Part shown: in pieces, positions 28,421 through 37,450 of the stretch | Numbering within the stretch: the first letter of the stretch is position 1 | How the letters are laid out: each line of letters opens with the position of its first letter | Assembly (NCBI GenBank): GCA_951812585.1 | Contig: OX638318.1 | Span: 2,664,380 to 2,728,379, forward strand | Source: Rhodothermales bacterium | GTDB lineage: Bacteria > Bacteroidota > Rhodothermia > Rhodothermales > Bin80 | Direction: 5' to 3' | Length of the DNA: 64,000 bases | The notes under the pieces: model-generated | Told to the model about the DNA's origin: nothing | The model's database searches: none | What the model saw: the letters and a program-made list of their open reading frames with translations, nothing else | Made by a program: the position numbers and the translations under genes

Positions 28421-29455
28421 GATCCGAATCGGTTGCGGGCACCATCCCCGGTCTTACGGCGGAAAGATCGCTCTGCATCTGCGCCTGGTCAATTGACCTC
28501 GCCGCAGATGCCTTTGGTACGGATGACGCCAGCAATCTGCGCCTGGTTTCACCAGGAGGGCAACACAGAGCACACGTCCAGCAGCATATTGCTGTCTCGT
28601 TTCAAGTCCTCGTCATGCAAATGACTGCGTCCTCGGTGTGCTGCTTCCTTGGGCGCGTGTGCAAGCCCAGGTTCAGGATGCGGTCACGCTTTCCCTGCTG
28701 GAGGCGGTCCAGATGGCCTTGCACAACAACTACGCTCTGTAGATAGGTCGGCTGGATGTGGCGGAAGCGCAGCAATCCGTGTGCGACCGCGCCCCGATTC
28801 TGTATCCGCAGGTCAAGGTTCGAAGCAAATGCACACGCAATCTCAGGACAGCCAACCCTTGTCCGGGTTAGCCGGACGCTTACCTTGCGGCGGTGTACGA
28901 CAATCTCATCGCGCATGGTACGGCGAGAGCAGCTTTGGGACTGGACATGAGTAGGCAATTAGATAGCAGTGTCCCCTCCGATCCATAGCTTCTTATACCT
29001 GTGCCGGGCACAGCAGTACTGCTGTGAACCGCCTTGCGGCGGACCATCCGGCGCTGTGCGCTGCTGGTTCGGGCATCGATGCTGCCGTACTGACCACATT
29101 TGTAGAGCCATTTCAGCAGCAGCCAATGTATCCGAACCGGCAAGTTGCCAGTGGGCATGGCGATGCACCGCATCGCGCCGGTGGAAATTGTGCTTGGACA
29201 GCTAAAAACACGCGGCAAGAGCATTGGTAGGAGGGGCGCGGGTTTCATCAAGCGGCCACTCTGCCAGATCCGAATGCAGTCTGAGAAGAATATGCAAATC
29301 TTGGGTACTTTGTTATACAGCGGCGTATCTTTCGCATGACCTTCAAGGCGACCGCCGAGCGATCGCCGAGGCGAGGCGAGGGCGTCGCGGAAGGTTCGGT
29401 GACGAAGCGCATCTGGATGCAGCTTCTTTATTCTAATCTAAATGGTAAGCGAGTT
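28421..29455. other. Gene-poor tract between P450 fusion and SusC
   Basis: About 1 kb with no intact gene. It contains a decayed TolC-like gene at 28623-28955 (see its entry) and a 13-bp direct repeat, ATCTGCGCCTGGT, at 28477 and 28535. The 500 bases before the SusC start should contain its promoter, but no convincing Bacteroidota-type -33/-7 pair was found. Confidence 0.45.
28623..28955 (+). pseudogene. Decayed outer-membrane efflux (TolC-family) gene, N-terminal part
   Basis: In one plus-strand frame the sequence reads VLGVLLPWARVQAQVQ (signal-peptide end), then DAVTLSLLEAVQMALHNNYA, an in-frame TAG at 28740-28742, then IGRLDVAEAQQSV and LYPQVKVRSKCTRNLRTAN. This is the typical opening of an OEP/TolC-family protein: the SLxEAxxxALxNN block followed by the AxxxxxxAxxxxxPxV helix. 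A second stop follows at about 28857 and no C-terminal half remains. The original start also seems frameshifted (ATG at 28612/28621 is in another frame). It may be the lost channel of the RND pump at 18-23 kb, which is inference. Confidence 0.72.
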
Positions 29456-32400
29456 ATGGAACAGCGAAGATTGTGGTGGCGAGCGAAAACAGCTTGGCGT
29501 GTGGGACTAATCGCGCTGGCAACGCTGTTGGGGACAACAGTGACGCAGGCGCAGTTGCACACGGTAACTGGTACGGTGGTCGCCGCTGAGGACAATGAGC
29601 CGCTGATCAGCGTGAACATCGTAGAGATGGGCACGCTCAACGGCACGGCTTCGGATGTGGATGGCACGTACGCCTTGGCAGTATCAAATTCTGATGCGAT
29701 CCTGGTGTTCTCCTTTATCGGATACGTCAGCCAGAACGTGGCGATCAATCAGCGGGCGGAAATCAACGTATCCCTGGCAGAGGATACCGAGCTTCTGGAA
29801 GAGGTGGTGGTCACTGCCGGTGGTATTGAGCGCAAAGAACGGGCGCTCGGATATTCGGTGACCGAGGTGAGTGGCGAGGACCTGCGCGAATCGCGGGAAA
29901 TCAATCTGGCCAACTCTCTGGCAGGCAAGATTGCAGGTGTGCAGGTCACCAAGCCCGCCACAGGCCCGGCCGGCTCAAGCCGGGTCATCATCCGCGGTGT
30001 TTCATCCTTGGGCGAAGACAGTCAGCCGCTCTATGTGGTCGATGGCATACCCATTGATAATACTACGCTGGGTAGTGCCGGCATGTGGGGCGGAAGCGAC
30101 GGGGGCGATGGTATTTCCAGCATGAACCCGGACGACATCGAAAACATATCGGTCTTGAAGGGGCCGTCCGCCGCTGCGCTGTACGGGACGCGCGCCAAAA
30201 ACGGTGTAGTGCTTATTACAACCAAGAAGGCCACGCCGGGCTTGGGCTTAGGCGTGGAATTCAGCAGCAACACCACTTTTGAAGAGGTGCTAGTCAGTAC
30301 CGACTGGCAGGACATCTACGGCCAGGGTACGCGTGGTGAGAAGCCATCGTCTGCAGAGGACGCGCTCAACACAGCAGACTTTGCCTGGGGCGCTCCACTC
30401 GACGGAAAGAAGGTCGTCAGCTGGGATGACACGATGCAGCCGTATTCAAGAGCGGCGGATGCTGTGAAGAGCTTCTACAACACGGGCGTGACTTCGGTCA
30501 ACAGCCTTGCGCTGACCACTGCTACACAGACTTCGTCGCTGCGTATGGGCTTTTCCCACCTCAACAATGAAGGGATCAGCCCCAATTCCGGCGTGGTTCG
30601 CACATCGTTCTCCATTCGTGGAACCTCGGACTTTGGATCGCGCCTGAGCGCAGATGCCAAAATAAACTTCGTACGCGAGGACGTGAAAAACAGGCCGCGC
30701 CTGTCGGATTCACCGGGCAATGCCAATTACTCGGTCTATCAGATGGCACCAAACATCGATGTGACGACAATGGAATGCCCACCGGAAGACGAGGCCTGTA
30801 CGGAGCCGGGCACTGATGTGGACGGCTCGGAGCTGCACCGCGGACTCTTTGGCAGCATCTATATGCAAAATCCCTACTGGGCTGCCCATCAGTTTACCAA
30901 TGCAGACGAAGATCGCCGGATCATCGGCTTTGCGTTGCTGACCTACGAATTCACGGATTGGCTCTCGCTTATGGGTCGTGTGGGCGGCGACACCTATACC
31001 ACGCGGCGCACCAGTATTACACCTTGGGGCACGGCATACAGTCGGCTCGGAGGCCAGTCTGAAACCGAATACCGCATCACGGAAATCAACACGGATTTCC
31101 TGATAAACATGCAGCAGGAAATAACGCCGGACATTGGCGTACAGGCCACCTTCGGCGGCAATATCCTGTTCCGCGAAAACGAGACCCTGAGCCTGAGCGG
31201 CGGCGGCGGCTTTAATGTGCCTGGACTGGAGGTGGTCACCAACCAGAACACTCGGTCGCATGGGTACGGTATCAACGAGAAGCAGATCAACTCGCTGTTC
31301 GGCTCTGCGGAATTTTCCTACTTGGATTACCTGTTCGTTACGGTGACTGCTCGCAATGACTGGTCCAGCACGTTGCCCATCGACAACAATTCGTACTTCT
31401 ACCCATCGATCAGCGGGAGCTTCGTGTTTTCGGATGCCTTTGAAGTGCCTGCATGGCTGAGCTTTGGAAAACTGCGGGCCTCATGGGCAGAAGTCGGCGG
31501 CGACACGAATCCGTACAGCCTCGCGCTGACCTATGCGCTCTACGGCAGCCACTTGGGGCAGCCCCGTGGCGGGGTCGCCCAGGGTCGCATTCCGCTTGCC
31601 GCTTTGAAGCCCTCGTCCAACATAGGGGTTGAGGCGGGCTTTGACATCCGGTTCCTGGGCAATCGGTTCGGGATCGACTTCACCTACTACACCCAAAGCG
31701 CGATCAATCAGATTCTGTCCACGACGATTTCCAGTGCTTCGGGCTTTGGCAGCCAGACAATCAATGCCGGTGAGATCAAAAACTCAGGCATTGAGGTGCT
31801 GCTCTCCACTACGCCGTATCGCGCCGGGGACTGGCGTTGGGACTTTGACGTCAACGTGTCTCGCAACCAGAACGAAGTTGTGGAGCTTGTGGAAGGACAA
31901 ACTTCTTTGACACTGGGCGAGAGCCGTCATCGCGGCAATTTTGTCACCGCGGAAGTCGGAGAGGCGTATGGTACCATCAAGGGGCGCAAGTATCTCCGCC
32001 AGAACGTACCAGCCGGCGGTTCCGATTGCGATGCCACAGGGCCCATCGTGCATGATGCGGATGGTCTTCCAATGCGCACGGCGGACCTCTGTGTCGTTGG
32101 CAACGGGACGCCGGATATGATCGGAGGCATTGGCAACGCGCTTCGCTGGCGCAATCTCAGGCTGAATATGCTCTTCGACATGCGCTTTGGTGGTGACATC
32201 TTTTCGGTTACCAACAGTGCTGCGTACGACAACGGCTTGCACAAGAACACGTTGCAGGGCCGTGAAAACGCGACGGAGGACCGTAAACAGGGGTACATCG
32301 TGGGCGACGGCGTGGATCAGGATGGCAATCCGAACACCGTGCAGGCCGACCCCCAGGACTACTGGGGCCGGATCGGCGGCGGATATATCGCCGAGGAGTT

Positions 32401-32656
32401 TGTCTACGACGCAAGCTTCGTAAAGCTGCGCGAATTGCAGCTTAGCTACCGCCTGCCGCCGCGCGTGCTCGCGCGCACACCGATCAAGGTGGCTACTGTG
32501 TCGCTGGTGGCAAGGAATCTCTGGCTTCTGTACAGCAAGGTGGACAACATCGATCCGGAATCAATCTTCAATAACACACATACAGGAATTGGCCTGGAGC
32601 ACAGCGGCGTGCCGCATGTGCGAAGCGTTGGGTTCAACCTTAATGTGCGGCTATAA
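29456..32656 (+). CDS. SusC/RagA-family TonB-dependent outer-membrane transporter
   Basis: A TonB-dependent outer-membrane transporter of about 1066 residues. A signal peptide (VGLIALATLLGTTVTQAQ) is followed by a carboxypeptidase-regulatory-like domain (VTGTVVAAEDNEPLISVNI ... GTYALAVSNSDAILVFSFIGY). The TonB-box region is LLEEVVVTAGGIERKERALGY. The plug domain has the SusC signature blocks VSSLGEDSQPLYVVDGIPI and ISVLKGPSAAALYGTRAKNG, and the barrel ends RSVGFNLNVRL. The ATG at 29456 is chosen because the signal peptide begins there; the frame is open back to 29336. It pairs with the SusD gene 55 bp downstream to import an oligomer, glycan or peptide of unknown nature. Confidence 0.95.
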   Translation: MEQRRLWWRAKTAWRVGLIALATLLGTTVTQAQLHTVTGTVVAAEDNEPLISVNIVEMGTLNGTASDVDGTYALAVSNSDAILVFSFIGYVSQNVAINQRAEINVSLAEDTELLEEVVVTAGGIERKERALGYSVTEVSGEDLRESREINLANSLAGKIAGVQVTKPATGPAGSSRVIIRGVSSLGEDSQPLYVVDGIPIDNTTLGSAGMWGGSDGGDGISSMNPDDIENISVLKGPSAAALYGTRAKNGVVLITTKKATPGLGLGVEFSSNTTFEEVLVSTDWQDIYGQGTRGEKPSSAEDALNTADFAWGAPLDGKKVVSWDDTMQPYSRAADAVKSFYNTGVTSVNSLALTTATQTSSLRMGFSHLNNEGISPNSGVVRTSFSIRGTSDFGSRLSADAKINFVREDVKNRPRLSDSPGNANYSVYQMAPNIDVTTMECPPEDEACTEPGTDVDGSELHRGLFGSIYMQNPYWAAHQFTNADEDRRIIGFALLTYEFTDWLSLMGRVGGDTYTTRRTSITPWGTAYSRLGGQSETEYRITEINTDFLINMQQEITPDIGVQATFGGNILFRENETLSLSGGGGFNVPGLEVVTNQNTRSHGYGINEKQINSLFGSAEFSYLDYLFVTVTARNDWSSTLPIDNNSYFYPSISGSFVFSDAFEVPAWLSFGKLRASWAEVGGDTNPYSLALTYALYGSHLGQPRGGVAQGRIPLAALKPSSNIGVEAGFDIRFLGNRFGIDFTYYTQSAINQILSTTISSASGFGSQTINAGEIKNSGIEVLLSTTPYRAGDWRWDFDVNVSRNQNEVVELVEGQTSLTLGESRHRGNFVTAEVGEAYGTIKGRKYLRQNVPAGGSDCDATGPIVHDADGLPMRTADLCVVGNGTPDMIGGIGNALRWRNLRLNMLFDMRFGGDIFSVTNSAAYDNGLHKNTLQGRENATEDRKQGYIVGDGVDQDGNPNTVQADPQDYWGRIGGGYIAEEFVYDASFVKLRELQLSYRLPPRVLARTPIKVATVSLVARNLWLLYSKVDNIDPESIFNNTHTGIGLEHSGVPHVRSVGFNLNVRL

Positions 32657-32711
32657 CGGGCGCTTCATGAGAAGCGACAATCACAATCCCGAAATGCGAA
32701 AGCGAAAACAC

Positions 32712-34235
32712 ATGAAAACGAAAATACTGGGATGCGCCGCACTTGTACTGTGCCTGTTGGCGCTTCCATCCTGCGATGCCGGCTTTGAGGAACTCAACGT
32801 CAATCCGACGCAGGCTTCGCAGATAGATCCCAACTTCAAGATCACCAACATACAGGTGAACATTTCAGGGCAGCGCTATGAGAACTGGCGCACGAACCTG
32901 ATTTACAGCTCGGTAATGATCCAGCATTTTGCTACGCTCCCAGGATACTGGGCTGGCGACAAGTATGGCTATATAGCCTCGTACTCGGCCGCCATGTGGG
33001 ATCGTTACTATCCGAACATTTCCAGACAGATTGAGGATCTCCTGGTCCAATGCTCCGAAGATCCGGACATGGCGAACATCTGTCATATCACGCAGGTCCT
33101 TCGCGTGATTATGTACCACCGCCTTACGGATCTGTATGGGGATGTACCGTACTCCGAAGCAGGAAAGGGCTTCTTGGAGGGCATCACCAAGCCAAAGTAT
33201 GATCGTCAGTCCGATATTTACGCCGACATGCTGGCGAGGCTGGAGGCTGCAGGTACGGGCCTTAACGCTGCCGCATCAACGGCCGGTGCCGGTGACGTGA
33301 TGTACCAGGGTGATGTAGAACAGTGGCGCAAGCTGGCTTACTCCCTGATGCTGCGGCTAGGCATGCGCATGGTGAAGGCGGACCCTGCAGGGGCGCAGAG
33401 CTGGGTGCAAAAGGCTATTGCTGGCGGCACGATGGAAAGCAACGGTGACATTGCCTACGTCCCGCACAACGATCCTACCGGGTGGCGCAACGGCAACGGG
33501 CAGGTGTTCTCCGCCGATGGCAATCCGCGGCTGTCTAAGACTTTTGTGGACTGGATGGTGACCCATGGTGACCCGCGCCTGTACATCTACGGCACGACGC
33601 CCGTGGCCGGCGCGGATCCTGTAGGTATGCCGAACGGCAAGGTTGCTGGTGGCTCTGATGCAGATCATGGCATCGAGAACGATCCTAGTTGGGTTACCTG
33701 CGACACGGGCGCCACGCCATGCGGCATGGATGTCTACATGGTGCCCAACTCCTTCATCAAGGGTCAGGATGATCCGATGTTCTTTATGACGTATGCCGAG
33801 GTTGAATTCCTCAAGGCGGAAGCCGCTATTCGCGGCTGGTATTCTGGCGACGCAGCCACACACTATGAGAACGGCGTGCGCGCAGCGATGGAGTACCTGG
33901 TCATGTATGACGCCAATGCGGCAATACCGGCGGCGGACATTGACGCGTATCTCGCAGCCAATCCATACGATCCTGCCAATGGCATGGAGCAGGTGAACAC
34001 ACAGCTTTGGGCCGCCGTCCTGCTCAATGAGTACGAGGCCTATGCCAACTGGCGCCGAACCGGATATCCGAACCTAACGCCCGTGAATTACCCGGGCAAC
34101 GTGACCGGCGGTACCATTCCGCGCCGCATGCGTTACCGCGAGGCGGAGCAGGTATCCAACCCCGAAAATTACAACGCTGCTATCGCCAGTCAGGGGCCAG
34201 ACGAGCTGACTACGCGCGTCTGGTGGGACAAGTAG
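32712..34235 (+). CDS. SusD/RagB-family outer-membrane lipoprotein
   Basis: A substrate-binding lipoprotein of about 507 residues that caps its SusC partner. The ATG at 32712 gives a lipoprotein signal (MKTKILGCAALVLCLLALPSC) with the acylated Cys in LPSC; a longer frame runs back into susC. Family features include GFEELNVNPTQAS, the helical TPR-like region around MYHRLTDLYGDVPYSEAG and the C-terminal block YEAYANWRRTGYPNLTPV. This arrangement is the shorter SusD/RagB-like form seen beside marine SusC proteins. No glycoside hydrolase or sulfatase gene accompanies the pair, so the substrate remains open. A strong terminator follows. Confidence 0.93.
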   Translation: MKTKILGCAALVLCLLALPSCDAGFEELNVNPTQASQIDPNFKITNIQVNISGQRYENWRTNLIYSSVMIQHFATLPGYWAGDKYGYIASYSAAMWDRYYPNISRQIEDLLVQCSEDPDMANICHITQVLRVIMYHRLTDLYGDVPYSEAGKGFLEGITKPKYDRQSDIYADMLARLEAAGTGLNAAASTAGAGDVMYQGDVEQWRKLAYSLMLRLGMRMVKADPAGAQSWVQKAIAGGTMESNGDIAYVPHNDPTGWRNGNGQVFSADGNPRLSKTFVDWMVTHGDPRLYIYGTTPVAGADPVGMPNGKVAGGSDADHGIENDPSWVTCDTGATPCGMDVYMVPNSFIKGQDDPMFFMTYAEVEFLKAEAAIRGWYSGDAATHYENGVRAAMEYLVMYDANAAIPAADIDAYLAANPYDPANGMEQVNTQLWAAVLLNEYEAYANWRRTGYPNLTPVNYPGNVTGGTIPRRMRYREAEQVSNPENYNAAIASQGPDELTTRVWWDK

Positions 34236-34257
34236 CGTAGGTAGCATTCAGCAGCAC

Positions 34258-34296
34258 AACGGGGGCGTCTGCAGTTGCGGGCGCCCCCGTTTGGTA
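34258..34296 (+). terminator. Intrinsic terminator after the SusC/SusD pair
   Basis: AACGGGGGCG pairs perfectly over 10 bp with CGCCCCCGTT around a 14-nt loop, 23 bases after the SusD stop, and ends in GTTTGGT. The strong GC stem followed by a short T-rich tail fits a rho-independent terminator closing the SusCD operon. Confidence 0.8.
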
Positions 34297-34399
34297 TGAA
34301 CCAATGTGCTCCAATGGCGCTTTGGGGCTTTTACCCGCAGCGCCGTGTGCGAGGGCGCACCACTGCCTGAGATTATCGGATGCCTGATGATCACAATCG

Positions 34400-35365
34400 T
34401 TGGCGCATGCCGGGAGGCGGTTGTGGAGCGAAGCGAAATCCAACGAAGGGAGGTGCCGCTGCGTACCGATTCTGTATTACGCGCGCGATCGGGCGCAAGT
34501 GAAGGCGTACACTGCGTATGAGGCGCAGTCGGGACTTACTAAGAAGAAGTTCACGCACTACGAAGAAGAGACGGGGCGCTGGTACCAGCACGTAGCGTTG
34601 GAGCAGGCCTCCAATGCAAGCAGTGCAGGAGAGGAACGGGTTATTGGCAACAGACCTGTGATTTCCAGCCTGGGATGGCGCTGGTCGCAGCATACATTCG
34701 ACGCGCGCCTGGCTGAGAATCCTCACCTGATCTACTGGACGCGTACGGGGCGGTCGCGGTTCAAGCTCTATATGGAAGTGTACAGAGGCCGGTCTATTGG
34801 AAATCTTTGGACTGACATCAAGTACCTGGCCTCCAACGATTCAGAGCGAACGGGATATCCCACAAAGCCGTTGGTACTCCTAGACCGCATTATCAGGGCG
34901 TCGAGCGACGAAGGGGACATGGTGTTTGATCCATTCTGTGGCTGCGCCACCACGCTGGTCGCTGCGGACAGGTTGCAGCGCAAATGGATCTGCATAGGCA
35001 TCTCGCCCAAGGCAGTAGAACGGGTAGTGGACCGGGTGAAGGCCGATCAGGGCTGCTCAAGGCCATCATTTCCCGAAATGATCTGCGCAGCGAACGGACC
35101 AAGGCAAGATCAGGCTTTACAATCATCCCGAGAACCGCAATCCTTGTTCGGTAAGCAGGGTGGGCGATGCAATGGCTGCAGGCGTGATTTTCCAAGGGAT
35201 ATCCTCCATGTAGACCACAGAGTCGCAAGATCAAAAGGCGGCACAGACCACATTAAAAACTTGCAGCTGCTTTGCCCTACATGCAACAGCAAGAAGGGCA
35301 CCGAGAGCCACGAGTACCTGATGAGAGTTCTGGAAAGGGAACGGACGCACTATCCATACGCATAG
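34400..35365 (+). pseudogene. 5'-truncated DNA methyltransferase with C-terminal HNH domain
   Basis: The frame encodes the back half of a beta-class DNA adenine/cytosine-N4 methyltransferase fused to an HNH nuclease-like domain. Visible parts are a target-recognition-type region, TGYPTKPLVLLDRIIRASS, and the SAM-binding motif DPFCGCATTLVAADRLQRKW (near residue 174). The C-terminal HNH zinc-finger region has C-x2-C (GGRCNGCRRDF), HVDHRVARSKGGTDH, NLQLLCPTCNSKKG. The catalytic DPPY/DPPF motif, which in this class precedes the part shown, is missing, and the frame opens only at a TTG within non-homologous sequence, so it is probably a dead fragment. The HNH half is intact and could still fold. 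Confidence 0.75.
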
Positions 35366-35383
35366 ATTGCTGACGGCACGCGT

Positions 35384-35430
35384 TTCGAAGAATCTTCGAA
35401 TCGAAGCACCTTCAAACCCGATGGTGCTTC
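35384..35430. other. Two nested inverted repeats after the methyltransferase remnant
   Basis: TTCGAAG-AAT-CTTCGAA (35384-35400) is followed directly by GAAGCACC and GGTGCTTC (35403-35430, 12-nt loop). They lie between two convergent genes (stops at 35365 and 35649). Neither has a T-run. They may be a bidirectional terminator or the end of a mobile element. The remaining 200 bases of this gap show nothing clear. Confidence 0.4.
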
Positions 35431-35648
35431 CCGACTAGGGGCGCGGCATGGGTACGGATTTGCGCCGCAGGTTTCCGGATCAAACAGCAGAATCAGTGCA
35501 TGGCCTGATGACGCCGCGCGTGATGATACCGCTACGCTACTGGTGCGGGTGAACGCTGCGAGATGTCTCTGCGGCTACGTACCAGGCGTACCTGATTGAG
35601 ATCTGCATTAGACGCGCCGCTCGATCCCGGACATGCCCACCGTGCAGC

Positions 35649-37394
35649 CTAAAGCGTAAAGTCGAAGCGGATAGATCGCTCCACAGACTGGCCCGTGACC
35701 TCGTCGATGACGCGTACCGTAATATTGATCGGCTCGCTTCTGTCCCATGTGCTGAGGTCCAAGCTGATGTACTCCTTGGCAGTGCGCAGCATCCCGCTGT
35801 GACTGGAGGCCACGGCGAGCGGATTGCGGTTTTGGTTTTTGACACTTTCAACCCGATACTCCAAGGAGTAGTGCACCGCATCGTTCTCACCAAAAGTCAG
35901 GTGGTACACTTCAAAGTACAGCGCTACAGGCGTGGTCGGCGTCAGTGCAGCGAAGGGGTACACGGCGGCCTCTTCAAAGGTTGCTTCTGGCGGCATCGAC
36001 AGCGGCTTGATGTCGCTCATCTCCAGAGTGAATGGGTCCGCCTGCAGTGCGGCGAGGGAGTCAAGACTGTGTGTGCCCATCTTCAGCGTCGCTCCCGCGC
36101 TGACATTTCCATCGTCTTCGAGGTAAGCCCATCGTTGATCCCACTGCATGGCAAGATGGATCATCGGCGATGCTGAGGCCAAAGACCAGGTCTGAGTGCG
36201 GAGCCTGCGGCCATGCGTCGCGACAAAGTGATGTGTATCAATGGCCTCTGTAGCAAATCGTGTGTTTCGCCGGGCTACGGCGAAGGTGATAAGGTAGCGA
36301 CTGGTGGGCTTGTGTCCTTCGCCCTCCAGTCGGCGAACCAGGTGCCTGGTCGGTGTCAAGTCGTCGGCCGAAAGGCCCCAATAGACTTCCACGCGCGTCT
36401 GGCCATCCGGCGCAAGAAACCGCGCCCATCGCAGGGCGGGCGTAAGTGGCAAGGCCCCGTGCAGCGCGTTTGTGTACGCGACAGGGATGATATGCTTGCG
36501 GTTTTCCTCATAAAAGTCATCATCCAGACGCATCTTGTTCAGCGTCCTTCGAGCAAATTGGTACGGGCTGGTACCTGTACCGCCGGGCACGGTGACGTAG
36601 CTGTTGAGCGCATCGTAGGTCGTTCCGTAGTGAGGATGGGCCAGGGCGAGCTGCGCGAACACCTCTTCCATGATGGGAATAAGCAGCATGACTCGGCGCC
36701 GGCTGGCGATGAGCTCGCGCGGGATCAGGTCTTCGGCCGTACCAATCCTGTATGGTTTGTGGCGCGACGAACGCACAAAAAGGTAGTGCGCTTCCTTGTC
36801 TATCTGGCGGTATTCCCAGAGATCGTTGGCCGGGAGTTTGGCCGAATACGGATTCATCCTGATGCCGACAGAGACAATCTTGATCTGCTTGCTGCGTATT
36901 GGCGCACCAAGCCGGATGTAGATTACACCGCGATCATCCACGCCATGCTCATGATCCTTGTAGGCATAATGCTCCAAGGCGTAGGCAATGCGGGCCAAAT
37001 GCTCTTGTATGCGTTCGTTGTTTTGTGTGGCAGGAAGAGGATCCTGACGGTGCCACCAGCTGACCACATCCTCTATGTCGCCGCCTTCACTTGCCAGGAG
37101 GCGTTCCAAAGAAGGACGCGCCGGATCGCCCTCCGCCATAACCATTGCGATATAATGCAAGTGTCGCCGCGCTGCAGCACGGTCTTCCACGCTCATGGCC
37201 GTATCAATCGAGCGCAGGAGCGAGAGGTACGCAGACTCTACGTGCGGATAAGCCCTGACGCGCTTCTCTCTGAATACCTGTGTGATTTGCTGATCCAGCG
37301 CGGCGATCGACGCCGCAGGCGGGCGCGCCGCCTGGGCGAATGCCCCTGTGCCCAAGGCCCCCGAAAGCGCTATGAACCCTATGATGCGCAACAT
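35649..37394 (-). CDS. GWxTD-domain secreted protein
   Basis: A protein of about 581 residues with a signal peptide (MLRIIGFIALSGALGTGAFA). The middle carries the GWxTD-type block GVDDRGVIYIRLGAPIRSKQ, then LWEYRQIDKEAHYLFVRSS. The C-terminal third is beta-rich (VALYFEVYHLTFGENDAVHYSLEYRV) and ends in NITVRVIDEVTGQSVERSIR, typical of GWxTD proteins of Bacteroidota and related phyla. Their molecular function is not established. I start at 37394, where the signal peptide begins, although the frame is open to 37499 inside the divergent neighbour. That neighbour starts 56 bp away, so the two probably share a promoter region. Confidence 0.82.
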   Translation of the reverse strand: MLRIIGFIALSGALGTGAFAQAARPPAASIAALDQQITQVFREKRVRAYPHVESAYLSLLRSIDTAMSVEDRAAARRHLHYIAMVMAEGDPARPSLERLLASEGGDIEDVVSWWHRQDPLPATQNNERIQEHLARIAYALEHYAYKDHEHGVDDRGVIYIRLGAPIRSKQIKIVSVGIRMNPYSAKLPANDLWEYRQIDKEAHYLFVRSSRHKPYRIGTAEDLIPRELIASRRRVMLLIPIMEEVFAQLALAHPHYGTTYDALNSYVTVPGGTGTSPYQFARRTLNKMRLDDDFYEENRKHIIPVAYTNALHGALPLTPALRWARFLAPDGQTRVEVYWGLSADDLTPTRHLVRRLEGEGHKPTSRYLITFAVARRNTRFATEAIDTHHFVATHGRRLRTQTWSLASASPMIHLAMQWDQRWAYLEDDGNVSAGATLKMGTHSLDSLAALQADPFTLEMSDIKPLSMPPEATFEEAAVYPFAALTPTTPVALYFEVYHLTFGENDAVHYSLEYRVESVKNQNRNPLAVASSHSGMLRTAKEYISLDLSTWDRSEPINITVRVIDEVTGQSVERSIRFDFTL

Positions 37395-37450
37395 GAACCC
37401 TAATGGCCCTTCATTGGTACGCGCGTATGCCCGATAGGTCGCAGGCCCCA

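Noticed and set aside
28477-28547. 13-bp direct repeat ATCTGCGCCTGGT as an attachment site or CRISPR-like repeat
   Set aside because: Only two copies 58 bp apart, with no third unit, no cas genes and no integrase nearby.
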